Assembly (NCBI RefSeq): GCF_030816965.1
Contig: NZ_JAUSYQ010000002.1
Location: 9,848,001 to 9,912,000 of the forward strand
Direction of reading: 5' to 3'
Length of the DNA: 64,000 nucleotides
Source: Streptomyces canus
GTDB lineage: Bacteria; Actinomycetota; Actinomycetes; Streptomycetales; Streptomycetaceae
A program made the position numbers and the translations under genes. Shown here one piece after another: positions 52,273 through 60,773 of the stretch. How positions within the stretch are numbered: position 1 is the stretch's first letter; each line of letters begins with the position of its first letter. The notes below the pieces were generated by a model that did not search any database, was not told the origin of the DNA, and saw only the letters and a program-made list of their open reading frames with translations.

Positions 52273-53216
52273 CGAGCACGACTTCCCCTTCCACGTCCCG
52301 GCCGGCCCCGCGCGCCACCACGGCCGGCGCACGACGGACCGCCCGTGGACAGCGCCGGCGGTCGGTCGGCCGCCGCAGCACACCGCTGACCATCGTCATG
52401 CTGGCCGTCCTGGCCTACTTCCTGCTGCCGCTGTTCTGGCTCGCCGTCTCCTCGACCAAGAGCACCCAGGACCTCTTCACCACCTTCGGTCTGTGGTTCT
52501 CGCACGCCCCGCAGCTGCTCGACAACGTCCGGGAGACGCTCACCCACGACGACGGGGTCTTCCTGCACTGGCTGCTCAACACGGTCCTGTACTCCGTCGG
52601 CAGCGCACTCGGTGCCGCCCTCCTGGCCGCCGCAGCCGGCTATGGATTCGCCAAGTACCGGTTCCGGGGCAACAACGCGGCCTTCGCCCTGGTCCTCGGC
52701 GCCATCATGATCCCGACCACCGCGCTGGCCATTCCCACCTATCTGCTCTTCGCGAAGGTGGACCTGGTCAACACGCCTTGGGCGATCGTGCTGCCCTCCC
52801 TGGTCAGCCCGTTCGGCCTCTACCTCATGCGCATCTACGCCGCGGACGCCGTCCCGGACAGTCTCCTGGAGGCCGCGCGCATCGACGGGGCCGGTGAACT
52901 GCGCATCTTCGTCACGATCGCGCTGCGGCTGCTGGCTCCCGGCCTGGTGACCGTCGTGCTCTTCACCCTCGTGGCGACCTGGAACAACTACTTCCTGCCG
53001 TTGATCATGCTCAACGACCCGAAGCTGTACCCCGTCACGGTCGGGCTGTCCTCCTGGGCGTCCCAGGCCTTCGGCGGCGGGAGCGGCGCGAACAGCAACA
53101 TGCTCGCGCTCGTGGTGACCGGTTCCCTCATCTCCGTCATCCCGCTCGTCGTCGCCTTTCTGCTCCTGCAGCGGTACTGGCAGAGCGGTCTGGCCACCGG
53201 CGGCGTCAAGCAGTGA
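52269..53216 (+). CDS. Sugar ABC transporter permease (MalG type)
   Basis: The 315-residue protein has a long basic N-terminus (RRTARGQRRRSVGRRS) followed by six membrane helices. The EAA loop reads EAARIDGAGELRIFVTIALR. GTG 52269 overlaps the MalF-type stop. No ATPase gene follows; CUT1 importers of streptomycetes generally share the ATPase MsiK encoded elsewhere. Confidence 0.93.
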   Translation: MTSTTSPSTSRPAPRATTAGARRTARGQRRRSVGRRSTPLTIVMLAVLAYFLLPLFWLAVSSTKSTQDLFTTFGLWFSHAPQLLDNVRETLTHDDGVFLHWLLNTVLYSVGSALGAALLAAAAGYGFAKYRFRGNNAAFALVLGAIMIPTTALAIPTYLLFAKVDLVNTPWAIVLPSLVSPFGLYLMRIYAADAVPDSLLEAARIDGAGELRIFVTIALRLLAPGLVTVVLFTLVATWNNYFLPLIMLNDPKLYPVTVGLSSWASQAFGGGSGANSNMLALVVTGSLISVIPLVVAFLLLQRYWQSGLATGGVKQ

Positions 53217-53280
53217 CGCCCGGTCGACGTCAGCGCCGACGCACCGGCCCATCCCCCCATTGACTCTTCGGAGGTTCCCC

Positions 53281-55440
53281 ATGGCGGTTCTGCCCGCCCG
53301 CGTCCTGTTCGGTGCCGCGTACTACCACGAGTACACGCCCGCCTACGACCCTGAACTGCGGCCCGACGAACGGCTGAAGACCGACCTCGACCTCATGGCG
53401 GAGGCGAACTTCACCGTGATCCGCCTGGGCGAGTCGGTCTGGTCGACCTGGGAGCCCGAGAACGGCCGCTTCGATCTCGACTGGCTCCAGCCGGTCCTCG
53501 ACGGCGCCCACGAGCGGGGCATCGCCGTCATCCTCGGCACCCCGACCTACGCCGTTCCGCCGTGGCTGGCCCGCCAGTACCCGGAGATCACCGGCGAACG
53601 GCGTACCGGCGAGCGCATCGGCTGGGGCGCCCGGCAGGAGGCGGACTTCACCCACCCCGCCTTCCGCTTCCACGCCGAGCGGATCATCCGCAAGATCGTC
53701 GCCCGGTACGCCGACCATCCGGCGGTCATCGGCTGGCAGGTCGACAACGAACCGGGTCTGCACCTCTTCCACAACCACGGCGTCTTCCAGCGGTTCGTCG
53801 ACCACCTGCGCGAGAAGTACGGCGACGTCGAGACCCTCAACCGCGAGTGGGGACTGGTGTACTGGTCGCACCGCCTGTCGACGTGGGCCGATCTGTGGAC
53901 CCCGGACGGCAACGAACAGCCCCAGTACGACGTCGCCTGGCGGGAGTTCCAGGCCCGCCAGGTCACCGAGTTCATCGGGTGGCAGGCGGACATCGTCCGT
54001 GAGTACGCCAGGCCCGAGCACTTCGTCACGACGTGCATCTCGTACACCCGCCAGGGGGTGGCGGACGACGAGATGAGCGACCGCCTCGACATCGCCTCCG
54101 GCAACCCGTACTACGACATGCAGGACGGCCTGCTGCTGCCCGACCCCACGCCGGACGAGCACGAGCAGGTCTGGAAGACCACCGGCGTGTGGTCGATGTA
54201 CCAGACCGCCGACTGGATGTTCTCCTCCCGCCAGGAGCCCTTCCTCGTCACCGAGACCAACGCCAACTCCATCGGCTTCGCCTGGGACAACCGGCCCGGC
54301 TACGACGGCCAGTGGCGCCAGGCCGCATGGGCGCACGTGGCACGCGGCGCCCGGATGATCGAGTACTGGCAGTGGCAGACCCTGCGCTTCGGCGCCGAGA
54401 CCTACTGGGGCGGAGTCCTCCCGCACAGCGGCCGGCCCGGTCGCACCTATACGGAAGTCGCCCGGCTGGGTGAGGAGTTCGCCAAGGCCGGACCGCTCGT
54501 CGCCGGACTCGAGCCGGACGCCGACATCACGATGGTCTACTCGATGCCGAGCAAGTGGCTGATGCAGAAGTACCCGCCGTTGTCCAAGCCGGACGGCTCG
54601 CCGGACCCTGCCGCCTACCATCGCATCTTCGACCCCTTCTACCGGGGCGCCTTCGACGCCGGCCGCCAGGTGCGGATCGTGCACGCCCGGCAGCTGTACG
54701 AGCGGATGGCACCGCAGGAGGCCGCCCGCCGCCACCCCGTGCTGGTGGTACCGGCGCTGTACATCGCCGCCGACGCCACCCTCGACTGGCTCGCCGCCTA
54801 CGCGCACGCGGGCGGCCATCTGGTCCTCGGCCCGCGCACCGGCTACGCCGACCACGAGGCCCGGGCCCGTCACGAACCGGCGCCGGGCCGCCTCGCCGAG
54901 GCCGCGGGCGTCCAGTACGACGAATTCAGCAACCTGGCGGGGACGGTCCCGGTTCGCGCCGTCCCGGGTGGCCCGCTCCAGGTGTCCGCTCAGGCGACGG
55001 CGACGCACTGGGCCGAGGGCCTCACCGTCGTCGGCGCCGAAGCGCTGGCCTCCTACGAGCACCCGCACTTCGGGCGCTGGCCGGCCGTCACCACGCACCA
55101 TCACGGCGCCGGCCGTGTCACCTGCGTGGGCACCGTGCCGAACCGCGACCTCGCCCAAGCGCTGGCCGCCTGGATGGCTCCGGACACACACGGCGGGTGG
55201 CAAGAACTCCCCGAATCCGTGACAGCGACGACGGGCACGGCCCCCGACGGACGTCGCGTCCACATCGTGCACAACTGGAGCTGGCAGCCCGCACGGGCCC
55301 GGACCCCGGTGAACCTGGCCGACGTCCTGAACGGCGACCTCGTACCGGCCGGTGCCGCGTTGGACCTGGGCCCTTGGGACGTACGTGTCCTCGTCTCCGC
55401 CGACACCGCCGCTGACCCCGGAGTGCACATCCCTGCCTGA
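53281..55440 (+). CDS. GH42 beta-galactosidase (second)
   Basis: The 719-residue protein is a GH42 enzyme with acid/base Glu157 in GWQVDNEPG and nucleophile Glu325 in LVTETNANS. The N-terminus FGAAYYHEYTPAYDPE replaces the commoner GGDYNPEQW, and the enzyme is longer than the one at 44737, so the two are not recent duplicates. ATG 53281 follows CGGAGG. It has no signal peptide. It probably hydrolyses oligosaccharides delivered by the upstream importer. Confidence 0.92.
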   Translation: MAVLPARVLFGAAYYHEYTPAYDPELRPDERLKTDLDLMAEANFTVIRLGESVWSTWEPENGRFDLDWLQPVLDGAHERGIAVILGTPTYAVPPWLARQYPEITGERRTGERIGWGARQEADFTHPAFRFHAERIIRKIVARYADHPAVIGWQVDNEPGLHLFHNHGVFQRFVDHLREKYGDVETLNREWGLVYWSHRLSTWADLWTPDGNEQPQYDVAWREFQARQVTEFIGWQADIVREYARPEHFVTTCISYTRQGVADDEMSDRLDIASGNPYYDMQDGLLLPDPTPDEHEQVWKTTGVWSMYQTADWMFSSRQEPFLVTETNANSIGFAWDNRPGYDGQWRQAAWAHVARGARMIEYWQWQTLRFGAETYWGGVLPHSGRPGRTYTEVARLGEEFAKAGPLVAGLEPDADITMVYSMPSKWLMQKYPPLSKPDGSPDPAAYHRIFDPFYRGAFDAGRQVRIVHARQLYERMAPQEAARRHPVLVVPALYIAADATLDWLAAYAHAGGHLVLGPRTGYADHEARARHEPAPGRLAEAAGVQYDEFSNLAGTVPVRAVPGGPLQVSAQATATHWAEGLTVVGAEALASYEHPHFGRWPAVTTHHHGAGRVTCVGTVPNRDLAQALAAWMAPDTHGGWQELPESVTATTGTAPDGRRVHIVHNWSWQPARARTPVNLADVLNGDLVPAGAALDLGPWDVRVLVSADTAADPGVHIPA

Positions 55441-55481
55441 ACAGGCCGTACCCACCGTGGTCATCCCCAGAAGGAGGAACT

Positions 55482-57287
55482 ATGCAAAGAAGAAGCGTAG
55501 GCAAGGCGCTGGGCACCTTCGTCGCGGCGTCCGCGATGCTGGCCATCCCCGCGTCCGGAGCGCAGGCGTACAACCCGACGGGCGGAATCCTCTACCAGCT
55601 CGGCAGCGATCCGTGCCTGAAGGGCCGGGGCAACTGCGCCGTCTACCCGAAGTCGGCCCAACTGCCCGGCGGGCGGCTGGTCGCGTCGTTCGAGAAGTCC
55701 ACCGTCGTGCCGGCGTCGGGAAGCGCCGACGGGCAGACCCTGCCCGTCTACAAGAGCGACGACGACGGCACCAGTTGGCAGCCGCTGTCCGAGGTCAAGG
55801 CACCGGCGTACCTCTCCAAGGACCCCAAGTACGCCAAGTACACGAGCAACTGGACCAACCCGTACCTCTACGTGCTCCCGCAGAGCGTCGGCGCGCTGAA
55901 GGCCGGCACGCTGCTCCTGGCGAGTGTCGTCTCCGGTGACGACTCCTACTACAGGGAGCACAAGGCGGCCGACCCCGGCTGGACGCCGAACAACGACGGC
56001 GACCGCAGCGACATGGCCATCGCCCTGTACTCCAGTACCGACCAGGGCAGCAGCTGGAAGGTCGTCAACGTCGTCTCGACCGCCGGCTGGCAGGGCGGCA
56101 GCGCGGGCGCGGTCGGGCAGAACATCGCGGCCGCCAACAAATACCAGCAGGTGGACCCGCTCTGGGAGCCGTACCTGATGGTCCACCAGGGCAAGCTGGT
56201 CTGCTACTACTCCGACGAGAACGACTACACCGGCTTCGACCCGGTCACCGGCGTCCCGAAGAAGGATCCCGCCAACGACACGGCGACCGACTCGCACGGC
56301 CAGATCCTCGTGCACCGCACCTGGGACGGCAGGAACGCCGCATGGAGCGACCCTGTCGTCGACATCTCCGGATCCGTCCAGGACATGGGGGGCGGCAAGA
56401 CCGAGATCGGCGGCGGCAGGCCGGGCATGACCAACATCGTCCGCACGACGGACGGCAAGTGGATGCTCACCTTCGAGTACTGGGGCGGCGGTGCCAACAC
56501 CCGCTACGCCATCGCCGACGATCCGCTCACGTTCTTCCGGGGCACCCAGACCGGCATGTCCGTCGGCTCGCTCCCGGTCGTCGCCGGTTCCCGTCCGCTC
56601 GCGGGCGGCGGCAGCCCGGTCCTGATCCGGCTGCCCGACGGACGCCTGGTCTACAACGCGTCGAACAGCGGTGACGTGTGGGTCAACGAGAGCGGCCGCA
56701 GCGACGGCGTGTGGACGGAGTACCAGACCACCTCACCGGCCGGCTACAGCCGCAACCTCCAGTACGTCGACGGCACCGGCCGCATCGCCATCCTCAACAA
56801 CCAGGGCACCTCCACGATCGCCTACGCCGAGGTCGACCTCGGGGACTCGGCCGGCACCTACTACCGGCTCGTCAACCGCAGGACCGGCCAGGTGATCGGC
56901 ACCGGCAACAAGACCAATGACGCGAACCTCGGGAACGGGGACGTGCCCGACGTGGCCCTGGAGGACGCCGGTGCCGCGGCGGACCAGGACACGCAGTACT
57001 GGCACGTCGTGACCGAACCGAACGGCGGCACGACCCTGCTGAACAAGTCGGGCGGCCGCGCGGCCGCCATCTGGACCGGCAACGCCACGGCCGGCCAGCG
57101 GATCGGCCAGTGGGTCGACAACAGCTCGTCGGGCAGCTGGAACCTCGTCAAGACCCCCGACGGCTACTACCGGCTCCAGGCGGTCAAGAACACCGCCCTC
57201 TACCTGACCGGAGCGTCCGCGGGAGCCCCGCTGACCCTCCAGAGCGCCGCCGACGACGGCTCACAGGAATGGAAGCTGGTCCGCTAG
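55482..57287 (+). CDS. Secreted sialidase-fold glycosidase (GH93-like) with ricin-type carbohydrate-binding tail
   Basis: The 601-residue protein has a signal peptide ending near ASGAQA (about residue 29). The catalytic part has BNR/Asp-box-like repeats (VYKSDDDGTSWQPL, LYSSTDQGSSWKVV) and the segments WTNPYLYVLPQ, QVDPLWEPYLMVHQGKL and GGGRPGMTNIVRT. This resembles exo-arabinanases of GH93, although the family call needs a profile search. From about residue 465 a beta-trefoil lectin-like region follows (YYRLVNRRTGQVIGTGNK, GSWNLVKTPDGYYRLQAVKN). RBS AAGGAGG precedes ATG 55482. It is placed to act outside the cell for the importer. Confidence 0.8.
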   Translation: MQRRSVGKALGTFVAASAMLAIPASGAQAYNPTGGILYQLGSDPCLKGRGNCAVYPKSAQLPGGRLVASFEKSTVVPASGSADGQTLPVYKSDDDGTSWQPLSEVKAPAYLSKDPKYAKYTSNWTNPYLYVLPQSVGALKAGTLLLASVVSGDDSYYREHKAADPGWTPNNDGDRSDMAIALYSSTDQGSSWKVVNVVSTAGWQGGSAGAVGQNIAAANKYQQVDPLWEPYLMVHQGKLVCYYSDENDYTGFDPVTGVPKKDPANDTATDSHGQILVHRTWDGRNAAWSDPVVDISGSVQDMGGGKTEIGGGRPGMTNIVRTTDGKWMLTFEYWGGGANTRYAIADDPLTFFRGTQTGMSVGSLPVVAGSRPLAGGGSPVLIRLPDGRLVYNASNSGDVWVNESGRSDGVWTEYQTTSPAGYSRNLQYVDGTGRIAILNNQGTSTIAYAEVDLGDSAGTYYRLVNRRTGQVIGTGNKTNDANLGNGDVPDVALEDAGAAADQDTQYWHVVTEPNGGTTLLNKSGGRAAAIWTGNATAGQRIGQWVDNSSSGSWNLVKTPDGYYRLQAVKNTALYLTGASAGAPLTLQSAADDGSQEWKLVR

Positions 57288-57320
57288 GTCCAGCAGATCC
57301 GGGCAGGATCGGAGGAACCT

Positions 57321-57354
57321 GGTCGGGTTCCGGCTCGATCGCCGGAACCCGACC
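57321..57354. terminator. Terminator, 14-bp perfect stem
   Basis: GGTCGGGTTCCGGC (57321-57334) pairs exactly with 57341-57354 around the loop TCGATC, 33 bp after the glycosidase stop. Confidence 0.88.
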
Positions 57355-57375
57355 ACATCAGTTGCAGATTCGCGT

Positions 57376-57400
57376 GCATGCGTGTTCAAGGCGGGGGTAG
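57376..57400 (+). promoter_or_regulatory. Candidate SigB/SigF-type promoter (GCAT-N15-GGGTAG)
   Basis: GCAT (57376-57379), a 15-base spacer and GGGTAG (57395-57400) approximate the GNNT-N14-16-GGGTAC/T promoters read by SigB-family sigma factors. It lies about 60 bp before the sigma gene, so it would give autoregulation. Confidence 0.35.
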
Positions 57401-57461
57401 ACGGATGATCATCGGTCAGCGGGCAGGCTGACACGAGGCCGAAACAGTGGAGGGGCACATC

Positions 57462-58301
57462 ATGGCGACGACCGTGCGGACCGCCGGACAGACGGTGACC
57501 ATGCCGGAGATCACCGACCCCTCCCAGGTGGCTCCCAAGGACGCGCGGGAGTTGTCGAAGGTTTTCTTCGAGCAGCTCGCCGTGCTGGAGGAAGGCACGC
57601 CCGAGTACCAGTACGCGCGCAACACCCTGATCGAGATGAACATCTCTCTGGTCCGTTACGCGGCCGGCCGGTTCCGCAGTCGTGGCCAGGAGGAGATGGA
57701 GGACATCGTCCAGGTCGGCATGATCGGCCTGATCAAGGCGATCGACCGGTTCGAGCTGTCCCGCGAGGTGGAGTTCACCTCCTTCGCCGTCCCCTACATA
57801 GTCGGTGAGATCAAGCGGTTCTTCCGCGACACCTCCTGGGCCGTGCACGTGCCTCGCCGGTTGCAGGAGGCACGCGTGCAACTGGCCCGTGCGAGCGAGG
57901 AGTTGAGCAGCCGACTGGGCCGGACGCCGACCACCGGGGAACTGTCCGAGCTGATGTGTCTGCCCGAGGAGGAGATCGTTGAGGCCCGACTGGCCTCGAA
58001 CGGCTACAAGTCGGCTTCTCTGGATGCGGCGATCGGCGGCAGCGAGGAGGGCGAGAGTGTCCTCGCGGACTTCATCGGCAACCAGGACCCGGCGCTCGGC
58101 CTGGTCGAGGACTTCCACGCCCTCGCACCGATGATCGCCGAACTCGACGAGCGCGACCGCAAGATCATCCACTGGCGGTTCGTCGAGGAACTCACCCAGG
58201 CCCAGATCGCAGAACACCTCGGCGTCTCCCAGATGCACGTCTCCCGCCTGATCACCCGTCTTTTGACCCGCCTGCGCGAAGGCATGCTCAGCAGCCACTG
58301 A
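57462..58301 (+). CDS. RNA polymerase sigma factor, SigB/SigF/SigG family
   Basis: The 279-residue protein has region 2 (RSRGQEEMEDIVQVGMIGLI, then FELSREVEFTSFAVPYIVGE), region 3 (RLQEARVQLARASEELSSRL) and region 4 (LTQAQIAEHLGVSQMHVSRL). These define the general-stress and differentiation sigma factors of streptomycetes. ATG 57462 is preceded by GGAGGGG; GTG 57447 is a possible earlier start. No anti-sigma factor gene is adjacent. Confidence 0.92.
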   Translation: MATTVRTAGQTVTMPEITDPSQVAPKDARELSKVFFEQLAVLEEGTPEYQYARNTLIEMNISLVRYAAGRFRSRGQEEMEDIVQVGMIGLIKAIDRFELSREVEFTSFAVPYIVGEIKRFFRDTSWAVHVPRRLQEARVQLARASEELSSRLGRTPTTGELSELMCLPEEEIVEARLASNGYKSASLDAAIGGSEEGESVLADFIGNQDPALGLVEDFHALAPMIAELDERDRKIIHWRFVEELTQAQIAEHLGVSQMHVSRLITRLLTRLREGMLSSH

Positions 58302-58622
58302 ACACTGAGGCCTTCGCAAGGGGACTCGTTGAGACGCTTCAAGGTGTGAGGGGTGACAACTTTCCGATGGTGAACGCGTGCGAGGGGATCTAGCTCGATC
58401 GTGTGATGGTCGGCTCTCGGGCTTGCGAGGTGTGGTGCGGGCCCGGGTGGCGTGAGCAGCGCGATCTGGGACGCCGGGTGCGGTGCCGGCGTACGGGGGG
58501 CTCCGCCCTTCCGGGATCGGAGACAGGATTCCGTGTCGCCACCCGGAGGCGAAAGCGGACGACCTGGGGGTGCCCCCTCTGGGGGAGCGCCCAGGACCGT
58601 TCGGGCGTGCCAGTGTGTGGAC
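58302..58622. other. Intergenic region with a GC hairpin
   Basis: There is no gene in this region. An imperfect inverted repeat at 58563-58595 (CCTGGGGGTGCCCCC, loop TCT, then a GGGGGAGCGCCCAGG arm) resembles the GC-rich intergenic hairpins common in streptomycetes. It could end both the sigma-factor and the Lrp transcripts. Confidence 0.55.
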
Positions 58623-59093
58623 TCACTCCCGCTCACTGTCCAGGAACGGTTCGAGCACCTGATTGTGGGTGTGCTGGTAGATCACAGACGTGCGGAATCC
58701 GACGACTTCGCGGCGCGCGGTGAACTTGTCCATGAGGAAGCCGTGGAGGTGGTCCACGCTGGGCACGGAGACGTGCACGATCATGTCGTCGCCGCCGGTG
58801 ACGACGTAGACCGTGCTGACCTCGGGCAGGCCGGCCGCATAGGTCTTGAACGCCTCGATGACCGCCCGGCTGAGGGGGCGGATCTGGAAGTGGATGAGCG
58901 CCTGCACATGGCGGTTCAGGGCGGCGGGATCGACGGCGGCGTGATAGCCGGTGATGACTCCGCGGGCGCGCAGTGCGCGGATGCGTTCGAGGCAGGTCGA
59001 CGGGGCGATGCCGAGCGTGCGGGCGAGGTCGCGGTTGGTCTGCCGCGCATCGCGCTGCAGATGCCGGACGATCGCCGAATCAAGTTCGTCCAT
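58623..59093 (-). CDS. Lrp/AsnC family transcriptional regulator
   Basis: The 156-residue protein has the N-terminal winged helix (MDELDSAIVRHLQRDARQTN, LGIAPSTCLERIRALRARGV) and the C-terminal RAM domain (VVTGGDDMIVHVSVPSVDHL). ATG 59093 is the family-typical start, although no strong RBS precedes it. It is divergent from the amino-acid dehydrogenase at 59171 over 77 bp containing a perfect palindrome. It most likely regulates that gene in response to branched-chain or aromatic amino acids. Confidence 0.92.
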   Translation of the reverse strand: MDELDSAIVRHLQRDARQTNRDLARTLGIAPSTCLERIRALRARGVITGYHAAVDPAALNRHVQALIHFQIRPLSRAVIEAFKTYAAGLPEVSTVYVVTGGDDMIVHVSVPSVDHLHGFLMDKFTARREVVGFRTSVIYQHTHNQVLEPFLDSERE

Positions 59094-59114
59094 GCGGCGA
59101 TTATGGCCGCCGTA

Positions 59115-59129
59115 CCGAATTCTATTCGG
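59115..59129. promoter_or_regulatory. Candidate Lrp operator CCGAAT-TCT-ATTCGG
   Basis: A perfect 6-bp inverted repeat with a 3-base centre lies midway between the Lrp and dehydrogenase starts. It is unusually AT-rich for this DNA and of Lrp-site type. Confidence 0.6.
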
Positions 59130-59170
59130 CCCATGGCCGCACCTTCTGCCGGAACGGCTAGCTTCACGGC

Positions 59171-60283
59171 ATGACAGCCGCACTTAAAGAAGCTCTGGCC
59201 CTCCAGGTACCGGATCCTTCGCACGAGCTGGTACAGGTCGTGCGCGGCCGCCGCAGTGGCCTCGCGATCACCATCGCGGTCCACTCGACCGCGCTCGGCC
59301 CGGCCGCCGGCGGGTGCCGGATCGCTCACTACCCCGACCCCGCCGCCGCGGTCGCGGACGCGCTGCGGTTGGCGGAGGCGATGACCGAGAAGAACGCGCT
59401 GGCCGGATTGGACCACGGCGGCGCGAAGTCGGTCGTCGCCCTCCCCACCACAACACGGCCGACAGGCAGGGAGCGTACGGCGCTGCTCCACGACCTCGGC
59501 GACGCGATCGAGTCGCTCGGCGGCCGATGCATCGCAGGCCCGGACGTGGGAAGCAGCCCGGCCGACATGTCCGTGATCGGCGAACGCACCACGCATGTGT
59601 GCTGCCGGCCCGTCGAGGACGGCGGCAGCGGCGATTCCTCCTTCCACACCGCGCGCGGGACCCTCGCGGCGCTGGGCGCGGTGGCCGACGAGGCCTTCGG
59701 CTCACCGGAGCTCGCCGGCCGGTCCATCGGGGTGATCGGCCTCGGTGCGGTCGGCGCCCACGTGGCCCGGCTGCTGTCCCGGGCCGGCGCGCGGGTCGTC
59801 GTGACGGACATCGATCCGGCCACTCGCAGCCTGGCCGAGGAGGTGGGCGCGCGCTGGGTGGATCCGGACAACGCACTCACCATGGAGGTCGACATCCTCG
59901 TGCCGGCCGCTCTCGGCGGCCTCCTGACCGCGCGCACGGTGCCACTGCTGCGGTGCGCCGCCGTCGCCGGCCCGGCCAACAACCAACTCGACGAACCGGC
60001 CACCGCCCGCCTCCTCGCCGCACGCGGCATCCTCTGGGCACCGGACGTGGTCGTCAGCGCGGGAGGAGTCATCCACGCCACCGGGGTCGAACTGCGCAGG
60101 GAATCCGAGGAACAGCTGGCCGAGCGTCTGGCCGGCATAGCCGCGACGCTCCGACAGGTCTTCCACACGGCCCGGACCCACGGGACCACACCCGCCGCCG
60201 CGGCCAGGGAACTCGCCGGGCAACGCGTTCGCCAGGGAGCCTCGCACCCGGATCACGGTGCACAGCGGCCGCCGGTCTCATAG
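59171..60283 (+). CDS. Leucine/valine/phenylalanine-type amino-acid dehydrogenase
   Basis: The 370-residue protein belongs to the Glu/Leu/Phe/Val dehydrogenase family. GPAAGGCR is in the substrate site, MTEKNALAGLDHGGAKSVV contains the two conserved Lys (the second catalytic), GPDVGSSPADM holds the Asp, and GVIGLGAVGAHVARLL is the NAD-binding loop. It deaminates branched-chain amino acids to 2-oxoacids. Valine dehydrogenase is the best guess from family and host. The C-terminus beyond about 345 is a polar tail. Confidence 0.9.
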   Translation: MTAALKEALALQVPDPSHELVQVVRGRRSGLAITIAVHSTALGPAAGGCRIAHYPDPAAAVADALRLAEAMTEKNALAGLDHGGAKSVVALPTTTRPTGRERTALLHDLGDAIESLGGRCIAGPDVGSSPADMSVIGERTTHVCCRPVEDGGSGDSSFHTARGTLAALGAVADEAFGSPELAGRSIGVIGLGAVGAHVARLLSRAGARVVVTDIDPATRSLAEEVGARWVDPDNALTMEVDILVPAALGGLLTARTVPLLRCAAVAGPANNQLDEPATARLLAARGILWAPDVVVSAGGVIHATGVELRRESEEQLAERLAGIAATLRQVFHTARTHGTTPAAAARELAGQRVRQGASHPDHGAQRPPVS

Positions 60284-60347
60284 GCTGCCGGGCCGAGGAA
60301 GCCCGATCCGCCGACACTCCGCCCGACAACACAGGAGAGCTGACGAC

Positions 60348-60701
60348 GTGACGAACCGCTGGGTCGGAGTGACCATCGACTGCCTGGACGTGGAACGGAT
60401 CGCGGGCTTCTGGAGCGCCCTGCTGGACCGCCCGAGAACGCCGTCCCGGCCCGGCTGGGTCTACCTCGGCCATCCCGGCGACCCACAGCCCCGCCTCACC
60501 TTCCAGCCCGTGACCGAGCCGAAGCACGCCAAGGTACGCCTGCACCTCGACGTCGCTGTCGACGACATCGACCAGGGCATCGCCCAGGTCGTCGCCCTCG
60601 GCGGCCGGTTCACCGGCGAACGGCACGACTACGACGAAGGTGTGGTCGTCGTGATGGCCGATCCCGAAGAGCACGAATTCTGCCTGGTCCACTACTACTG
60701 A
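60348..60701 (+). CDS. VOC (glyoxalase/bleomycin-resistance) family protein
   Basis: The 117-residue protein has the single-domain VOC pattern: VTIDCLDVERIAGFWSALL, then HLDVAVDDIDQGIAQVVALG and ADPEEHEFCLVHYY. GTG 60348 follows AGGAGAG. It lies 64 bp downstream of the dehydrogenase and may be co-transcribed. The function is not predictable; many small VOC proteins of this type are uncharacterised. Confidence 0.88.
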   Translation: MTNRWVGVTIDCLDVERIAGFWSALLDRPRTPSRPGWVYLGHPGDPQPRLTFQPVTEPKHAKVRLHLDVAVDDIDQGIAQVVALGGRFTGERHDYDEGVVVVMADPEEHEFCLVHYY

Positions 60702-60773
60702 CCGGCCCCACGCCCCGTCACGCAGTGGCGTGTGGCGTACGGGTTTCCTCCTCGACGGGCTTGGCCTCGAGGC

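Noticed and set aside
53230..55464. A 744-codon minus-strand frame opposite the GH42 gene
   Set aside because: It is an antisense shadow with Gly/Val/Arg-rich low-complexity translation, no family motif and no ribosome binding site.
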